From Paenibacillus tritici (GTDB lineage: Bacteria > Bacillota > Bacilli > Paenibacillales > Paenibacillaceae), in contig NZ_JABMKX010000015.1 of assembly GCF_013204885.1 (NCBI RefSeq), forward strand, positions 62,001-126,000: DNA of 64,000 bases. Direction: 5' to 3'. The position numbers were made by a program, and so were the translations under genes. Position 1 is the first letter of the stretch. Each line of letters begins with the position of its first letter. The notes under the pieces were generated by a model. It had not been told where the DNA came from, searched no databases, and worked only from the letters and a program-made list of their open reading frames with translations. Positions 37,676 to 47,414 of this stretch are shown here, in pieces.

Positions 37676-39181
37676 CTACTGCACCTTCTCACGATCCTTA
37701 CCCTTATCAGACTCTCCGGCATTCTTGTTCGCGGCTTCGCGGTCCTGCATCATTTCGTCCACCGTCTTCACCTTGAGCCGGGCCGCTCCCTCGTTGCCGG
37801 CATTCGTCGGAATCAGATTCCCGGAAGCCAGGCGCTCCTTCGCTTCAGCGATGGCTGCACTGTATTGCGGCAGCCATTGTTCCCCGGCAACCAGCATCTC
37901 ATCGACCATCTGCCAGATCTCCTTCGGATTGCAGACCGCGCCGACCAGCGGGTCCATCATGAAGGCCTGACGCAGCAGCTTATCGTCGCCATGCACAGCC
38001 GCTTCCACAGCCAGACGCTGCACGGAAATACTCACGTTGCAGACAGCCGCCGGGCCGAGCGGCAGGTCGCCGACCAGCGGCATCGAGATGCCGTTACGGT
38101 CCACGTAACCCGGTGCTTCGATAATCGCATCATCCGGCAGATTGGAGATGACTCCGTTATTCACCATATTGAAGTGGCCTCTGTACACTCGTCCTGTCTC
38201 CAGGCCTTCGATGATATACGAGCCATGCTCCTCGCCGCGCTTGTCCGGGATATACTCCAGGGCCGGGTCCTTCATCCAGTTCGGGAAGTCGGTCTCGAAC
38301 CAGTTGCGTCCTTCCGTGCAGACCCGCAGGTATCCGCCCGTCTCCCCGTTGATCCACACGCCCAGATCAATCCAGTCCATGATCTCGCTCGGGCGCTTGC
38401 GGTACCAAGGTACATATTCGCTCAGGTGACCGTTCGATTCCGTGCTGTAATAGCCGAAGCGGCGGAGCATATCAATCCGCACCTTCTCTGTACGGCTGTA
38501 CTCCGGGTGCTGCTCGAAGGCCTCCAGCAGACCTGCCGTCAGATCCCTGCCTTCATGCTTGGCGGAGATATACCAGGTCTGGTGATTGATCCCGGCGCAG
38601 ATAATATCCACCTGCGACTTCTCCAGCCCGAAGACCTGGGCGATCTGCTGATGTCCATGCTGTACGCCATGACAGAGCCCGATCGTCCGCACACCGCCGT
38701 ATTTATTGCAGGCCCAGGTCAGCATAGCCATCGGATTCGAGTAATTCAGCAGCAGCACATCTTGTGCGGCCACCTCGCGGATATCGCGGCAGATCTCCAG
38801 CATCTCCGCAATCCCGCGCTGTCCGTACATGATACCCCCCGCACACAGCGTATCGCCTACGCACTGGTCCACGCCATACTTCAGCGGAATGTCCACATCG
38901 GTAGCGAAGGCCTCCAGCCCCCCCATCCGAATAGTACAAAATACGTACTTGGCATCCTTCAGCGCTTCTCTGCGGTCCGTAGTGGGGGAGATTACGATAT
39001 CCAGACCGTTCTCCTTAATATCTCTCTGGCACAGCTCGGTGACCATGTCCAGATTATGACTGTTTATATCCATGAAGGAAACTTCAATATTACGGAATTC
39101 CGGTACAGTCAGCAGATCGCGCAGCAATCCGCGCGTGAATCCGATACTGCCCGCCCCGATAAAGGTTACTTTAAAAGACAT
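37676..39181 (-). CDS. melA: Family GH4 glycosidase, MelA (alpha-galactosidase/glucosidase) type
   Basis: This enzyme of about 501 aa starts with the NAD-binding loop FIGAGSIGFTRGLLRDLL typical of GH4. It carries LLNYSNPMAMLTWA, and GLCHGVQHGHQQ with the metal-binding Cys and His, then GINHQTWY. GH4 enzymes hydrolyse glycosides by an NAD- and manganese-dependent redox-elimination mechanism in the cytoplasm. The CHGVQH motif is the one used by MelA-type alpha-galactosidases and related alpha-glucosidases; the exact sugar cannot be decided here. The ATG at 39181 has a GGAGG site 9 nt upstream. An AraC regulator lies just upstream in the same orientation. The Lys/Asp/Glu-rich C-terminal tail of about 20 residues is unusual. 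Confidence 0.85.
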   Translation of the reverse strand: MSFKVTFIGAGSIGFTRGLLRDLLTVPEFRNIEVSFMDINSHNLDMVTELCQRDIKENGLDIVISPTTDRREALKDAKYVFCTIRMGGLEAFATDVDIPLKYGVDQCVGDTLCAGGIMYGQRGIAEMLEICRDIREVAAQDVLLLNYSNPMAMLTWACNKYGGVRTIGLCHGVQHGHQQIAQVFGLEKSQVDIICAGINHQTWYISAKHEGRDLTAGLLEAFEQHPEYSRTEKVRIDMLRRFGYYSTESNGHLSEYVPWYRKRPSEIMDWIDLGVWINGETGGYLRVCTEGRNWFETDFPNWMKDPALEYIPDKRGEEHGSYIIEGLETGRVYRGHFNMVNNGVISNLPDDAIIEAPGYVDRNGISMPLVGDLPLGPAAVCNVSISVQRLAVEAAVHGDDKLLRQAFMMDPLVGAVCNPKEIWQMVDEMLVAGEQWLPQYSAAIAEAKERLASGNLIPTNAGNEGAARLKVKTVDEMMQDREAANKNAGESDKGKDREKVQ

Positions 39182-39329
39182 CGTTATCATCCTCCGGCAA
39201 TGAATTGTTGATTCCTGTCCATTGTAACAAGGAGGCTGCCGGAAGCGTAACCAATATCATGACCATTTTGCCGGTATAGTGTCAACAATCCTAACTTAAT
39301 GTGCAGAATACCAATCGCGCGGATTCCGT

Positions 39330-40235
39330 CTATTCCTCACTCCAGAAATGACGTTCAATAGAGTTACGGTATTCGATTGGTGTGCAGCCGGCATACTTTT
39401 TGAACAGGAGATGAAAATACTGCCTGCTGCTGATGCCCACATAATCGGCGATCTCCGCTACCGGAATCTCCCCTTGCCCCAGCAGCATCCGGGCCTTCTC
39501 CATGCGCAGCCTGTTCAGATAATCGGTCAAGGTCTGCCCTGTATGGGTTCTGAAGATACGGTGCAGATAGCCGGGGTGAACATTCACGGAGAGTGCAATC
39601 TCCTTGACCTGTATGCTCCGGTCATAATTCTGATGCAGGAATTCTATCGCCCGCCGGACATAGAGCTGTGACGGCTGCTGGCTGGCCGGAAGCGACTCCT
39701 TCCGCAGTCTCGCCAGACGCAGCAGCAGCTCCGAGAAAAGCAGATGCACCATGCTGCTTCCCGTCCTCCCCCGCTGATCCAGCTCCAGCACCAGTGCCTT
39801 CAGGACATGGAAGACCTCCTCCTGGTCTGAGAGTACCAGACTGTCGAACGGATGCCGCAGCAACTCGGCAAGCGCCTCCTCTTCCCGGGCCAGTCTGCCG
39901 ACGGAAGGAACCACACCCCTGTATTCTGTAAAAGCAAATTCCACATTCAGCATCCGGCAGGAGGAGCCCTCTTCGACGATCAACCGGTGCGGGACCCCTG
40001 CATCCAGCAGAATCATTTCGCCCCGCTTCAGCCGGAAGGGCGTATCTCCGCCCGATTCGTTCCGCACATCCACCACACAGGTGCCTGAGATCAGATACAT
40101 AATTTCCGTGGAGTTATGGTGATGATAGGCCATCGTATAATTGCTCCACTGCTTGTAGTAATAGGCCAGGAAATGCGGGCTATAATCCCCGTCCAGCAAA
40201 GCCTGCTCAAAAAGACTCCCGTTCAACTCCGGCAC
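39330..40235 (-). CDS. AraC-family regulator with cupin sensor
   Basis: This 301-aa protein has an N-terminal cupin-like domain (YHHHNSTEIMYLISGTCVVD, FRLKRGEMILLDAGVPHRL) and a C-terminal pair of HTH motifs. The HTH part includes SIQVKEIALSVNVHPGYLHR, then FRTHTGQTLTDYLNRLRMEK and IPVAEIADYVGISSRQYFHL. This is the standard architecture of sugar-responsive activators in Paenibacillus. Its position directly upstream of the GH4 gene, same strand, 148 bp away, suggests it controls that gene in response to an alpha-galactoside or similar sugar. Confidence 0.88.
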   Translation of the reverse strand: MPELNGSLFEQALLDGDYSPHFLAYYYKQWSNYTMAYHHHNSTEIMYLISGTCVVDVRNESGGDTPFRLKRGEMILLDAGVPHRLIVEEGSSCRMLNVEFAFTEYRGVVPSVGRLAREEEALAELLRHPFDSLVLSDQEEVFHVLKALVLELDQRGRTGSSMVHLLFSELLLRLARLRKESLPASQQPSQLYVRRAIEFLHQNYDRSIQVKEIALSVNVHPGYLHRIFRTHTGQTLTDYLNRLRMEKARMLLGQGEIPVAEIADYVGISSRQYFHLLFKKYAGCTPIEYRNSIERHFWSEE

Positions 40236-40511
40236 TCCGCATCACTCCTCTCACCCAAGTATCAATAGCACAAGTGTACCCGCTGAAGCTGAGCAGGACA
40301 AGAAACAGGCGGCTGATTGCACGATGTGCAATTAAAATACTGCTGTACATTCACTTCCAGGAAAAAGGAGCTTATATGTAAAAGTGAGCAGATGTTAAGG
40401 TACCAAATCCTAACTATAAGGCACAGGCAGCAACAAAAGGGGATGTCGAGAGGGAATGATCTACCGAAGGGGACCTGAGGGGACCTGAGAGGGGACGCCT
40501 CCTGCACCAAG

Positions 40512-40712
40512 CTAGTGGAAAAAGGTAGCTTAATTTCTCGATTTCGGCGGATTGTGGGTAAGCAAGTGGATAAACAGCATCTACTAATGAAGGATTCAGC
40601 TACTTTGGGTGAATGCGATAATTTAAGTGCTGTTTATCCACCTCCTGTTCTCGCTGCGTCTATTCATTCATCAGCAAGTGGAGAAAATCCAACTGCTAGG
40701 TTGATCCCGGAT
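40512..40712. repeat. Dispersed intergenic repeat, family R3, copy 1
   Basis: This element of about 200 bp aligns with 58966-59162. It contains the inverted pair GTGGATAAACAGCA (40566-40579) and TGCTGTTTATCCAC (40628-40641), perfect over 14 bp, then AGCAAGTGGAGAAAATCCAA. The rest of the 40236-40784 gene-free stretch holds only short GGGGACCTGA direct repeats (around 40470-40497) and the terminator at 40741-40776. Confidence 0.65.
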
Positions 40713-40740
40713 GCTCGCATTCTTATCGGAGATCACAGAA

Positions 40741-40776
40741 AACAAGAGCCGAAGGCCCACGCCCCCTGCTCTTGTT
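40741..40776 (-). terminator. Hairpin terminator of the S51 peptidase gene
   Basis: A 9-bp stem AACAAGAGC / GCTCTTGTT lies just beyond the end of the interrupted peptidase gene, with an A-rich stretch on the plus strand that gives a T-tail on the minus strand. Confidence 0.6.
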
Positions 40777-40784
40777 CATCATCC

Positions 40785-41438
40785 TCAATGGACCTTTGTT
40801 AATATTCCATTCACCAGACTGTACACCCCGCCGCCCTCTATCGCTTCGAGCTGTCCATTCAGCAGGTAGATGCCAGTGTCTTCGTCTATTCCGTAATTCG
40901 GAAGCTCACCGAGGGTACGAACCGCTGTCCGTAAATGCTCCTACTCATCCCATTGTGTGAAATGAACGGAAAGCAGCAGCTCAGGAATCAGATGGAGGCC
41001 CTTGCGGTGTTTGAATTGCCTGCTCTCATTATCCTTGGCGGAAATTACGCACCGCTCCGGGCTAATCAAGGCTCCTGCTGAGAAACCGGCAACCGGCACT
41101 CCTGACTCATAACGCTGCCGGATTACTTCACCGATAGGGGTGTCCACAATCAGGTCAGCATACAGATCCGTGTCTCCGCCTCCGATGATGATCCCGCCGC
41201 TGGCCCCGAGGCTCTGCATAGCAGTACTCACCTCAGTGGACTTCAGCGGCAAATAACAGAATTCAGACAACCCTGCGTCAACGAGCGGCTGCATATAAGC
41301 AGGCATATAATCCGGCCAGTCCTCCCGTTCTTCAAACAAGACAGCGACGGGCCCTGCTGCCATCAAGCCAGCGAATCTCCGTGCCATACCATGAGTAAAC
41401 GGCGGACCTCCGCCGTTCAGAAATAAATGCTTGTCCAT
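40785..41438 (-). pseudogene. Peptidase S51 (dipeptidase E-like) gene with in-frame amber codon
   Basis: The frame starts MDKHLFLNGGGPPFTHGMAR and has the S51 family pattern: GASGGIIIGGGDTDLYADLI before the nucleophile region, then PVAGFSAGALISPERCVI with the candidate catalytic Ser. After VHFTQWDE an amber TAG (40941-40943) interrupts the frame. Downstream the same frame continues without gap as EHLRTAVRTLGELPNYGIDE, DTGIYLLNGQLEAIEGGG and VYSLVNGILTKVH, then TGA. The total of about 217 codons matches the family length. So the gene has a single nonsense change (possibly from CAG or GAG) rather than a true shorter end. The first 165 residues could still be made. The ATG at 41438 has an AAGGTGAT site. 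Confidence 0.75.
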
Positions 41439-41522
41439 GACATCACCTTCAGTGTTCAAGATAAACTTCTAATTCTTTATCCATCTTATAGATAAGCGCA
41501 AGCTCTGGCAATACGAACTCCC

Positions 41523-43658
41523 TTAGCTGCCCATACCTTCTCCTCCCCCAAAAGAACGCATCGACTGCTTCAGATTCTCTGCCAGCGTCTCCAGCTTGCC
41601 CGAGAGAGCCACCAGCTCCCTGCTTACCAGGAACTGCTGTGAGGACATGGAGGCCACCTCCTCCGTGGAGGCGCTGGTCTGCTGCACGACCGAGATCACA
41701 CTTGCCATGGATTGTCCCAGCTGCTGCTGATATTCGGTCAGCTCGGCGACAGCCGTTGAAGACTGGCTCAGATAACCGCTGAACACCTCCATCTCTGTTC
41801 GCACGCTTTGGAAGATCAGCGAGGCTTCGCGGACCGAGACAATCTGGCTGCCGAATTGCGGTGCAGCTTCACCCACAATTTGAACTGTGTTCTCAATATG
41901 GCTGCTGATCTCCTCCGTAATTCTGGAGACGGATGCGATCGACTGGCTGGATTGATTGGCCAGCCTCCGGATCTCATCGGCAATGACAATGAACCCTCTG
42001 CCGGCGGCTCCTGCCCGTGCAGCTTCAATGGATGCATTCAGTGCCAGGATATTCGTCTGCTTGTTCATGGCAATCATCGGGGAGAGGATGCTGCGGATCA
42101 GCACTGTGCTATCCCGCAGCATGGCTGAATTCTCCTGAATCAAGTCCATCATCTTCAGGACGCTCTCACTTTGCGCAACCAGCTTCTTCATCCGCTCCGC
42201 TCCCTGGTCGCTGGCCTCCATAACCTTCCCTGCCGAAGCGGCCATGACCGCATTCGTCCCGGCCACTTCGTTCGCCTTGTCCCGCATTCGCTCCACCTTG
42301 GCGTTGCTGCTCTCCGCTTCAGCCGCCAGACTGGCAGCTCCGCCTGCGATTTCGCCGGTCGCAGCGGCTACCTCGCTGGCCTGGCCGCTGATCGCTCCCG
42401 AAGCTGCGACAAGCTGCTCCGAGGTGGCCAGCACTTCAGCAGCCGAGCTGCTGCTCCGGCCCGCCAGCAGGGAGATCTGCTCCATCATCCGGTTGAAGCT
42501 GTGGCCCAGCCGTCCGATCTCATCCCGGCCCTTGAAGTCCGTCCGCACCTGCAGGTTGCCTTGCTCGCCCTCCTCCATCAGCCGGGCCAGCTTGCCGAGC
42601 GGACGCCCGATGAGCCGGACCAGAACATAGCCGATGACCAGAGCAATAAGCGCTGCTGCCAATACTACCAGGAAGGTAATATAGAGCAGCCTGTCGGCAG
42701 ATTTGGTGAAGTCGCTCACCGGCGCATATCCCAGCAGCGTCCAGTCCGCTGTAGCCAGCGGCTGATAGACCACCAGTTGAGGATTGCCCTGCTCATCCCC
42801 GGTAGTGAAAGAATGCACCGGCCCCCCGGCCTTTGACGTACCGGACTGCCGCTTTTCATCCTTTAACCTTCCCGATTGCTCCTGTCCCCCGGTCTTCCTC
42901 TCTGCGGTATGTATATAAGAAGGCTGCCCGAGCAGCGCGTTGTCAGCACCGTATGCCACCCGGCCCGAAGGATCAAGGATGCGGATCTCCCCGGCAAGCC
43001 CGATATGCAGATTAGACAACACACCCGTCAGCGCGCTTCCCTTCACCTCAATCAGCATATAATACTCGGCGGCCGGATTCTGAATATTCCGCAGCAGACG
43101 GCCCATTGTCAGAGAGGACTCGCTGTACGCGTCAAAAAAACCCTTGGCACGTACAGGGAACCAGACAGGCTCACCTTTGCCGTTATCAATCTCTTGCATC
43201 CGGGCAAGGATACCTTCATCACTCCGCACACCGCTAATTCCCGTAGATTTATAGGATTCGGCATCCACCATGCTTCTGGAGACCAGCCGGACCCCGAGCA
43301 GCCGCTCATCCGACCCCCTGACCGAATCCAGCTTACGGCGGATTCTATCCTCCGCTGCTGCCTTAACAACTGTACCGGCGGCTGGATTGTTGACAGCTTC
43401 CATATCCGCTTTTAACACAGAGTCTACAGCAAATTGCCTGGAGAGCGCTTCGTACTCAGCGAAGAGGAAATCCAGCTTGTCCGCCGCCTGCACAATGGAC
43501 TGCGAGGAGGCCGCAGCGACCTCGTCTGTGATGATCCTTTTTGCCGCATAATAGGAGGTTAAGCCCAGAACTGAGGACAATAGCACAATGGTACAGAATA
43601 AAATCACAAATAGCTTGAAGCCAACCGACCTGACATTTAATTTCCGCCGCCGTTTCAT
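41523..43658 (-). CDS. Methyl-accepting chemotaxis protein
   Basis: This 711-aa chemoreceptor has membrane helix 1 at residues 13-36, an extracellular sensor region (dCache-like length, about 38-315, with DWTLLGYAPVSDFTKSADRL near its end) and helix 2 at about 320-343. A HAMP domain follows (RLIGRPLGKLARLMEEGEQG), then a signalling domain whose tip is MIAMNKQTNILALNASIEAARAG followed by GFIVIADEIRRLANQ. The ligand is not predictable. It lies just downstream of the maltodextrin transporter genes on the same strand, but a hairpin separates them. A substrate link to that sugar is possible but unproven. Confidence 0.92.
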   Translation of the reverse strand: MKRRRKLNVRSVGFKLFVILFCTIVLLSSVLGLTSYYAAKRIITDEVAAASSQSIVQAADKLDFLFAEYEALSRQFAVDSVLKADMEAVNNPAAGTVVKAAAEDRIRRKLDSVRGSDERLLGVRLVSRSMVDAESYKSTGISGVRSDEGILARMQEIDNGKGEPVWFPVRAKGFFDAYSESSLTMGRLLRNIQNPAAEYYMLIEVKGSALTGVLSNLHIGLAGEIRILDPSGRVAYGADNALLGQPSYIHTAERKTGGQEQSGRLKDEKRQSGTSKAGGPVHSFTTGDEQGNPQLVVYQPLATADWTLLGYAPVSDFTKSADRLLYITFLVVLAAALIALVIGYVLVRLIGRPLGKLARLMEEGEQGNLQVRTDFKGRDEIGRLGHSFNRMMEQISLLAGRSSSSAAEVLATSEQLVAASGAISGQASEVAAATGEIAGGAASLAAEAESSNAKVERMRDKANEVAGTNAVMAASAGKVMEASDQGAERMKKLVAQSESVLKMMDLIQENSAMLRDSTVLIRSILSPMIAMNKQTNILALNASIEAARAGAAGRGFIVIADEIRRLANQSSQSIASVSRITEEISSHIENTVQIVGEAAPQFGSQIVSVREASLIFQSVRTEMEVFSGYLSQSSTAVAELTEYQQQLGQSMASVISVVQQTSASTEEVASMSSQQFLVSRELVALSGKLETLAENLKQSMRSFGGGEGMGS

Positions 43659-43704
43659 GACACTCTCCCCTTATTTATGTAGGTTTAACAAACCGTCCAA
43701 AATA

Positions 43705-43753
43705 AATAGCAGGCGCAGCCCTTCATAACTGCTTAAAGGCCGCACCTGCTATT
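43705..43753 (-). terminator. Hairpin terminator of the malEFG operon
   Basis: The stem AATAGCAGGcGC / GCaCCTGCTATT, with an extended GCC/GGC inner part, lies 20 bp past the malG stop codon. The minus strand then reads into TTATTTTGG. Confidence 0.6.
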
Positions 43754-43772
43754 CTCAAAACTTAAACACTTC

Positions 43773-44621
43773 CTATCCCTTGCTGGCTCCTGCCGTCAGA
43801 CCGTCAACCAGCAGGCGCTGCAGGAACCCGAACAGAATCATAATCGGTACAGAGATCAGCACTGCACCCGCCGCAAACAGTGTGAAATTGGAATTCTGCA
43901 TCGTATTGACCATATCCCACATGCCCACCGCGACCGTCCAGTTCTCCTTGGTCCGCAGGATCAGCTTGGCGAAGATAAAGTCCACCCACGGGCCGACAAA
44001 CAGGGTCAGCGCTATATACGTGATCATCGGACGGGACAACGGCAGGATAATCCGGGTGAAAATCCCGAAGTTGCTCGCCCCGTCAATCCGTGCCGCTTCA
44101 TCCAGTGAACGCGGAATCGTATCCAGGAAGCCTTTGGCGATCAGCGTCCCTCCGAGCGGCGCTCCGGCCGCATACACGATAATCAGGGCCAGATGGGTAT
44201 CCAGCAGATTGAACTCCTTCAGCAGCAGATAGATGGCAATCATGCTCATGAAGCCCGGGAACATCCCGAGAATCAGCAGCGTGGACATCGTTGTCTTGCG
44301 GCTTTTGAACCGGAACCGGGATAAGGCATAGCTGGTCAAAAGCGTCAGCACCACGCCGATCAGCATCGAGAATACCGCTATTTTGAGCGTATTGGCATAC
44401 CAGGTTCCAAACATATACACCGGTGAGGTGAATAGCTCCTTGTAGTGCGCAAGTGTGAACTGCTCAGGAATCAGCGTCTTACTGTACAAGGATTTACCCG
44501 GCCGGAAGGAGGCAAGCAGAATCCAGAGTGCCGGATAGATGGCAGCAATCGCCAGTGCAACCAGAACAATGTAGCTTAAGCCCAGACGAATAAAGTTGAC
44601 AGCTTTGCGTCCGATGATCAT
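43773..44621 (-). CDS. malG: Maltodextrin ABC transporter permease MalG
   Basis: This 282-aa inner-membrane permease has six predicted helices and the EAA loop LDEAARIDGASNFGIFTRIIL that contacts the ATPase. It is of the MalG/CUT1 type, with the periplasmic-side loop after helix 1 (LYSKTLIPEQFTLAHYKEL). Its ATG overlaps the malF stop codon (ATGA). No ATPase gene is in the operon, as is usual for Firmicute CUT1 systems that share one MsmX-type ATPase encoded elsewhere. Confidence 0.9.
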   Translation of the reverse strand: MIIGRKAVNFIRLGLSYIVLVALAIAAIYPALWILLASFRPGKSLYSKTLIPEQFTLAHYKELFTSPVYMFGTWYANTLKIAVFSMLIGVVLTLLTSYALSRFRFKSRKTTMSTLLILGMFPGFMSMIAIYLLLKEFNLLDTHLALIIVYAAGAPLGGTLIAKGFLDTIPRSLDEAARIDGASNFGIFTRIILPLSRPMITYIALTLFVGPWVDFIFAKLILRTKENWTVAVGMWDMVNTMQNSNFTLFAAGAVLISVPIMILFGFLQRLLVDGLTAGASKG

Positions 44622-45931
44622 TGAATCATGTCCTCCTCTTGGAATGATTTGGTCCGGCGGTAGTTGTACAGGGAGAACCCGGCAACAATTATGAATAGGA
44701 TGATCCCTATCGCGGACGCCATATTATTCTTGTTCTGATCCAGCGTCAGCTTATAAAGCCAGGTGACGAGCAGGTCCGTCGAACCGGCGTATTGATAGTT
44801 CCCGTTCACCGGGTTCCCTCCCGTCAGCAGGAAGATGGCATTGAAGTTATTGATATTGCCGGCGAATTGCATAATCAGAGTAGGGGCGGTAGAGAACAGG
44901 ATCATCGGCAGAGTGACAATCCGGAATTTCTGATAATTCGTCGCCCCGTCGACTTCAGCAGCCTCATACATATCGCGGGGAATCGTGGTCAGCACCCCCA
45001 TAATCAGCAGCATGGACACCGGAATACCTACCCACATGTTCACCACGATTACTGTAACCTTGGCCCAGAACGGATCGGTCAGCCAAGGCAATCCATCCAG
45101 TCCGAAAAATCCGAGATACTGGTTGATCGGGCCGAACTGCCCGTTGAACAGGTTGCGCATCAAGAGGAGGGAGATCATCTGCGGAATGGCATAAGGAATG
45201 ATCAGGAGCATTCTCCACATGCCCTTGAAGCGGATACCTTTTTGGTTGATCAGCAGGGCGACCAGCATCCCGCCGAAATAAGTAGTTATGGTTGACAGAA
45301 CCGCCCAGATGATGGTCCAGGTAAGTACACCGTAAAAGGTATGGCTCCAGGTTTTTAGCACCAGCAGGTTGCGGAAGGTCTCAAAGCCCACCCAATCGAC
45401 CAGCTTGGCCGGAGGGATGTGATTCGGTGCGGCATAGTTGGTAAAAGCCAGCATGATCATAAATATGATCGGCATAATGGTGAAGAACAGAATGCCCATA
45501 CCCGGGAGCAGCAAGAAGCTCTGGGCGAATTTGTAATCCAGTATATAACGTACGGATTGCTTAAATGTATGCGATGGACGGCCGTTTTCGCGTTCTGCTC
45601 CGATTTTATAGGCATCCCTAATATTCATGTACCAGACGATCAGGAATAACACAAAGAACAGCAGGGTAATCAGGCTTTCAATCAGAATGACAATGGAATG
45701 GTCTCCGGGAACCATTTTGGCAATCCCTTTTACCTTCTCCAGACGGCTTGGAGATTCACCAAGTGTGGTCATTCCCCAGAAGGCTCTTCCCAAATTGCTA
45801 ATGAAATAGATAAGTGCTACAGCTTCTACAGCTATGAACATTAGCCCTTTAATGAATTGGCGGTTATATATTTGTCCCAGTCCCATAAAAATGGCCGACA
45901 GTATCCCAGCTTTCGCTTTGTGTCGCTGCAT
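44618..45931 (-). CDS. malF: Maltodextrin ABC transporter permease MalF
   Basis: This 437-aa permease has a MalF-like N-terminal extension with two extra helices (LSAIFMGLGQIYNRQFIKGL, then a second near SIVILIESLITLLFFVLFLI). The core of six helices carries the EAA motif YEAAEVDGATNYQKFRIVTL. The region NFNAIFLLTGGNPVNGNYQY is typical for maltodextrin MalF proteins of Firmicutes. It lies between malE and malG in one operon. Confidence 0.9.
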   Translation of the reverse strand: MQRHKAKAGILSAIFMGLGQIYNRQFIKGLMFIAVEAVALIYFISNLGRAFWGMTTLGESPSRLEKVKGIAKMVPGDHSIVILIESLITLLFFVLFLIVWYMNIRDAYKIGAERENGRPSHTFKQSVRYILDYKFAQSFLLLPGMGILFFTIMPIIFMIMLAFTNYAAPNHIPPAKLVDWVGFETFRNLLVLKTWSHTFYGVLTWTIIWAVLSTITTYFGGMLVALLINQKGIRFKGMWRMLLIIPYAIPQMISLLLMRNLFNGQFGPINQYLGFFGLDGLPWLTDPFWAKVTVIVVNMWVGIPVSMLLIMGVLTTIPRDMYEAAEVDGATNYQKFRIVTLPMILFSTAPTLIMQFAGNINNFNAIFLLTGGNPVNGNYQYAGSTDLLVTWLYKLTLDQNKNNMASAIGIILFIIVAGFSLYNYRRTKSFQEEDMIQ

Positions 45932-46033
45932 TTCCCTTCCGTTCTCCTCTCCGTGCCGAATTCAAGGAAACTGCCCGCTGCAAGGCTATGCGGCGGGCGG
46001 CTTGAATTCCACTGTAAGCTCATGGTTGTGTAA

Positions 46034-47365
46034 TTACTGGGCAGTGGCCCCGTTGTTCAGATCCTTGATTTGTTCTACAGCTTTGTCCATCGCAGTCTTA
46101 GGATCAGTGTTGTTATCCCAGATTGCCGGAAGGGCTGCGTTCACCGGGCTCCAGACGTTCCCCATTTCAGGAATCGAAGGCATCGGCTGTGAATTCTTGG
46201 CTTGCTCAGCAAAAGCGGATACGAAAGGATCACCAGTAATTTGCGCATCCTGCAGAGCTTCATTGTTCGTCGGCACAGAACCGATCAGCTTATTGAGCGT
46301 AAGCTGTGAATCTTTACCGGAAGCAAAGCGGGCGTACAGTTTAGCGGCATTCGGATATTGCGTATACGCGTTGACTGTAAAGATTTTGATTCCGGAGAAA
46401 GTAATCGCTGTTTTACCGTCAATGGTAGGAACCGGCGCAATACCGAGGTTGTCGCCCAGCGCTTCTTTGTACCCGGCAAGCTCCCATGGTCCTGTAATGT
46501 CCATAGCTACATCGCCTGAGTTGAACAAGCTGCGCTTGATGTCCGGATTAATATCACCGCTCTTGATCGGCAGCACTTCCTTCAGCTTGGCAAATTCCGT
46601 CAGGCCTTTGATCGCGCCTTCATTGTTCAGACCAATATCGTCCTTGTCAGTACCGTCTTTACCGAACAGGTAGCCGCCGGTGGTGGCGATGAACGGATAG
46701 TTGAAGTACATGTTGCCGACTTCCCACATAATGCCGTATCTGTTCTTGGCTTTATCCGTGAACGTTTTGCTGAAGGCAATGACGTCGTCGAAGGATTTAG
46801 GAGCTTCCTTCAGCAGAGATTTATTGTAGAACAGTGCATAGGTCTCTGCCGCTCTCGGATACCCGTACAATTCACCATCATAAGAGGAGCCTACGATGGA
46901 AGCCTCCGTGTTCTCAGCCTTGGTCTGCTCTGCGAAAAGATCATTAGGGAGCACCAGACTCGCGCTTGCCGCCTTGCCGAGATTATCATGAGGAATGACG
47001 ACAACGTCAGCGGCCAGACCCGAAGGACCGTCCTGGGTAAGCTTGCCGACTTGATCGGGCGGGGCCACCTCTTCGATTTTGATAGGGACGTTATACTTGG
47101 CAGTGAACTGCTTGGCGATCTCTTCGGCGAACTGTCTCTCTTCTTTACTCTCCCAAATGACCAGTGAAGCGCCCTCTTCAGGAACGATCTCATCGGTTGC
47201 CGGTGTATTTGCGCCGCCGGCACCAGCGTTGTCTGTAGCCGCTGCATTATCCGCAGGAGCATTCGTCGCTGCTGCATTTCCCCCATTGTTGTTTGAGCCG
47301 CACGCCGTAATTGAGATTGCCATAGAGCATGCTGCGGTGAGAACCATCCATTTTTTGAGCTTCAT
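46034..47365 (-). CDS. malE: Maltodextrin-binding lipoprotein MalE
   Basis: This protein of about 443 aa has a lipoprotein signal MKLKKWMVLTAACSMAISIT ending in the lipobox ITAC. An Asn/Ala/Gly-rich linker follows, then a family 1 solute-binding fold (LVIWESKEERQFAEEIAKQF, DVVVIPHDNLGKA, ITGPWELAGYKEALGDNLGI, GSVPTNNEALQDA). It is anchored outside the membrane and delivers maltodextrins to MalFG. The ATG at 47365 has a GGGAGGGG site; the longer frame from 47410 lacks one. Regulatory sites of the LacI/CcpA kind lie upstream. Confidence 0.92.
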   Translation of the reverse strand: MKLKKWMVLTAACSMAISITACGSNNNGGNAAATNAPADNAAATDNAGAGGANTPATDEIVPEEGASLVIWESKEERQFAEEIAKQFTAKYNVPIKIEEVAPPDQVGKLTQDGPSGLAADVVVIPHDNLGKAASASLVLPNDLFAEQTKAENTEASIVGSSYDGELYGYPRAAETYALFYNKSLLKEAPKSFDDVIAFSKTFTDKAKNRYGIMWEVGNMYFNYPFIATTGGYLFGKDGTDKDDIGLNNEGAIKGLTEFAKLKEVLPIKSGDINPDIKRSLFNSGDVAMDITGPWELAGYKEALGDNLGIAPVPTIDGKTAITFSGIKIFTVNAYTQYPNAAKLYARFASGKDSQLTLNKLIGSVPTNNEALQDAQITGDPFVSAFAEQAKNSQPMPSIPEMGNVWSPVNAALPAIWDNNTDPKTAMDKAVEQIKDLNNGATAQ

Positions 47366-47414
47366 TCCGTTTAACCCCTCCCGTTTTTGTCTATCACTTG
47401 ATTTGACCATAGTG

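Noticed and set aside
37865..39211. 448-aa open frame antisense to the GH4 gene
   Set aside because: It mirrors the codon structure of the real gene, has no ribosome site and no recognisable domain; the sense product matches GH4 along its whole length.
40515..40802. 95-aa open frame between AraC and the S51 gene
   Set aside because: It lies on the R3 repeat element and the terminator; no ribosome site; its composition matches the non-coding repeat.
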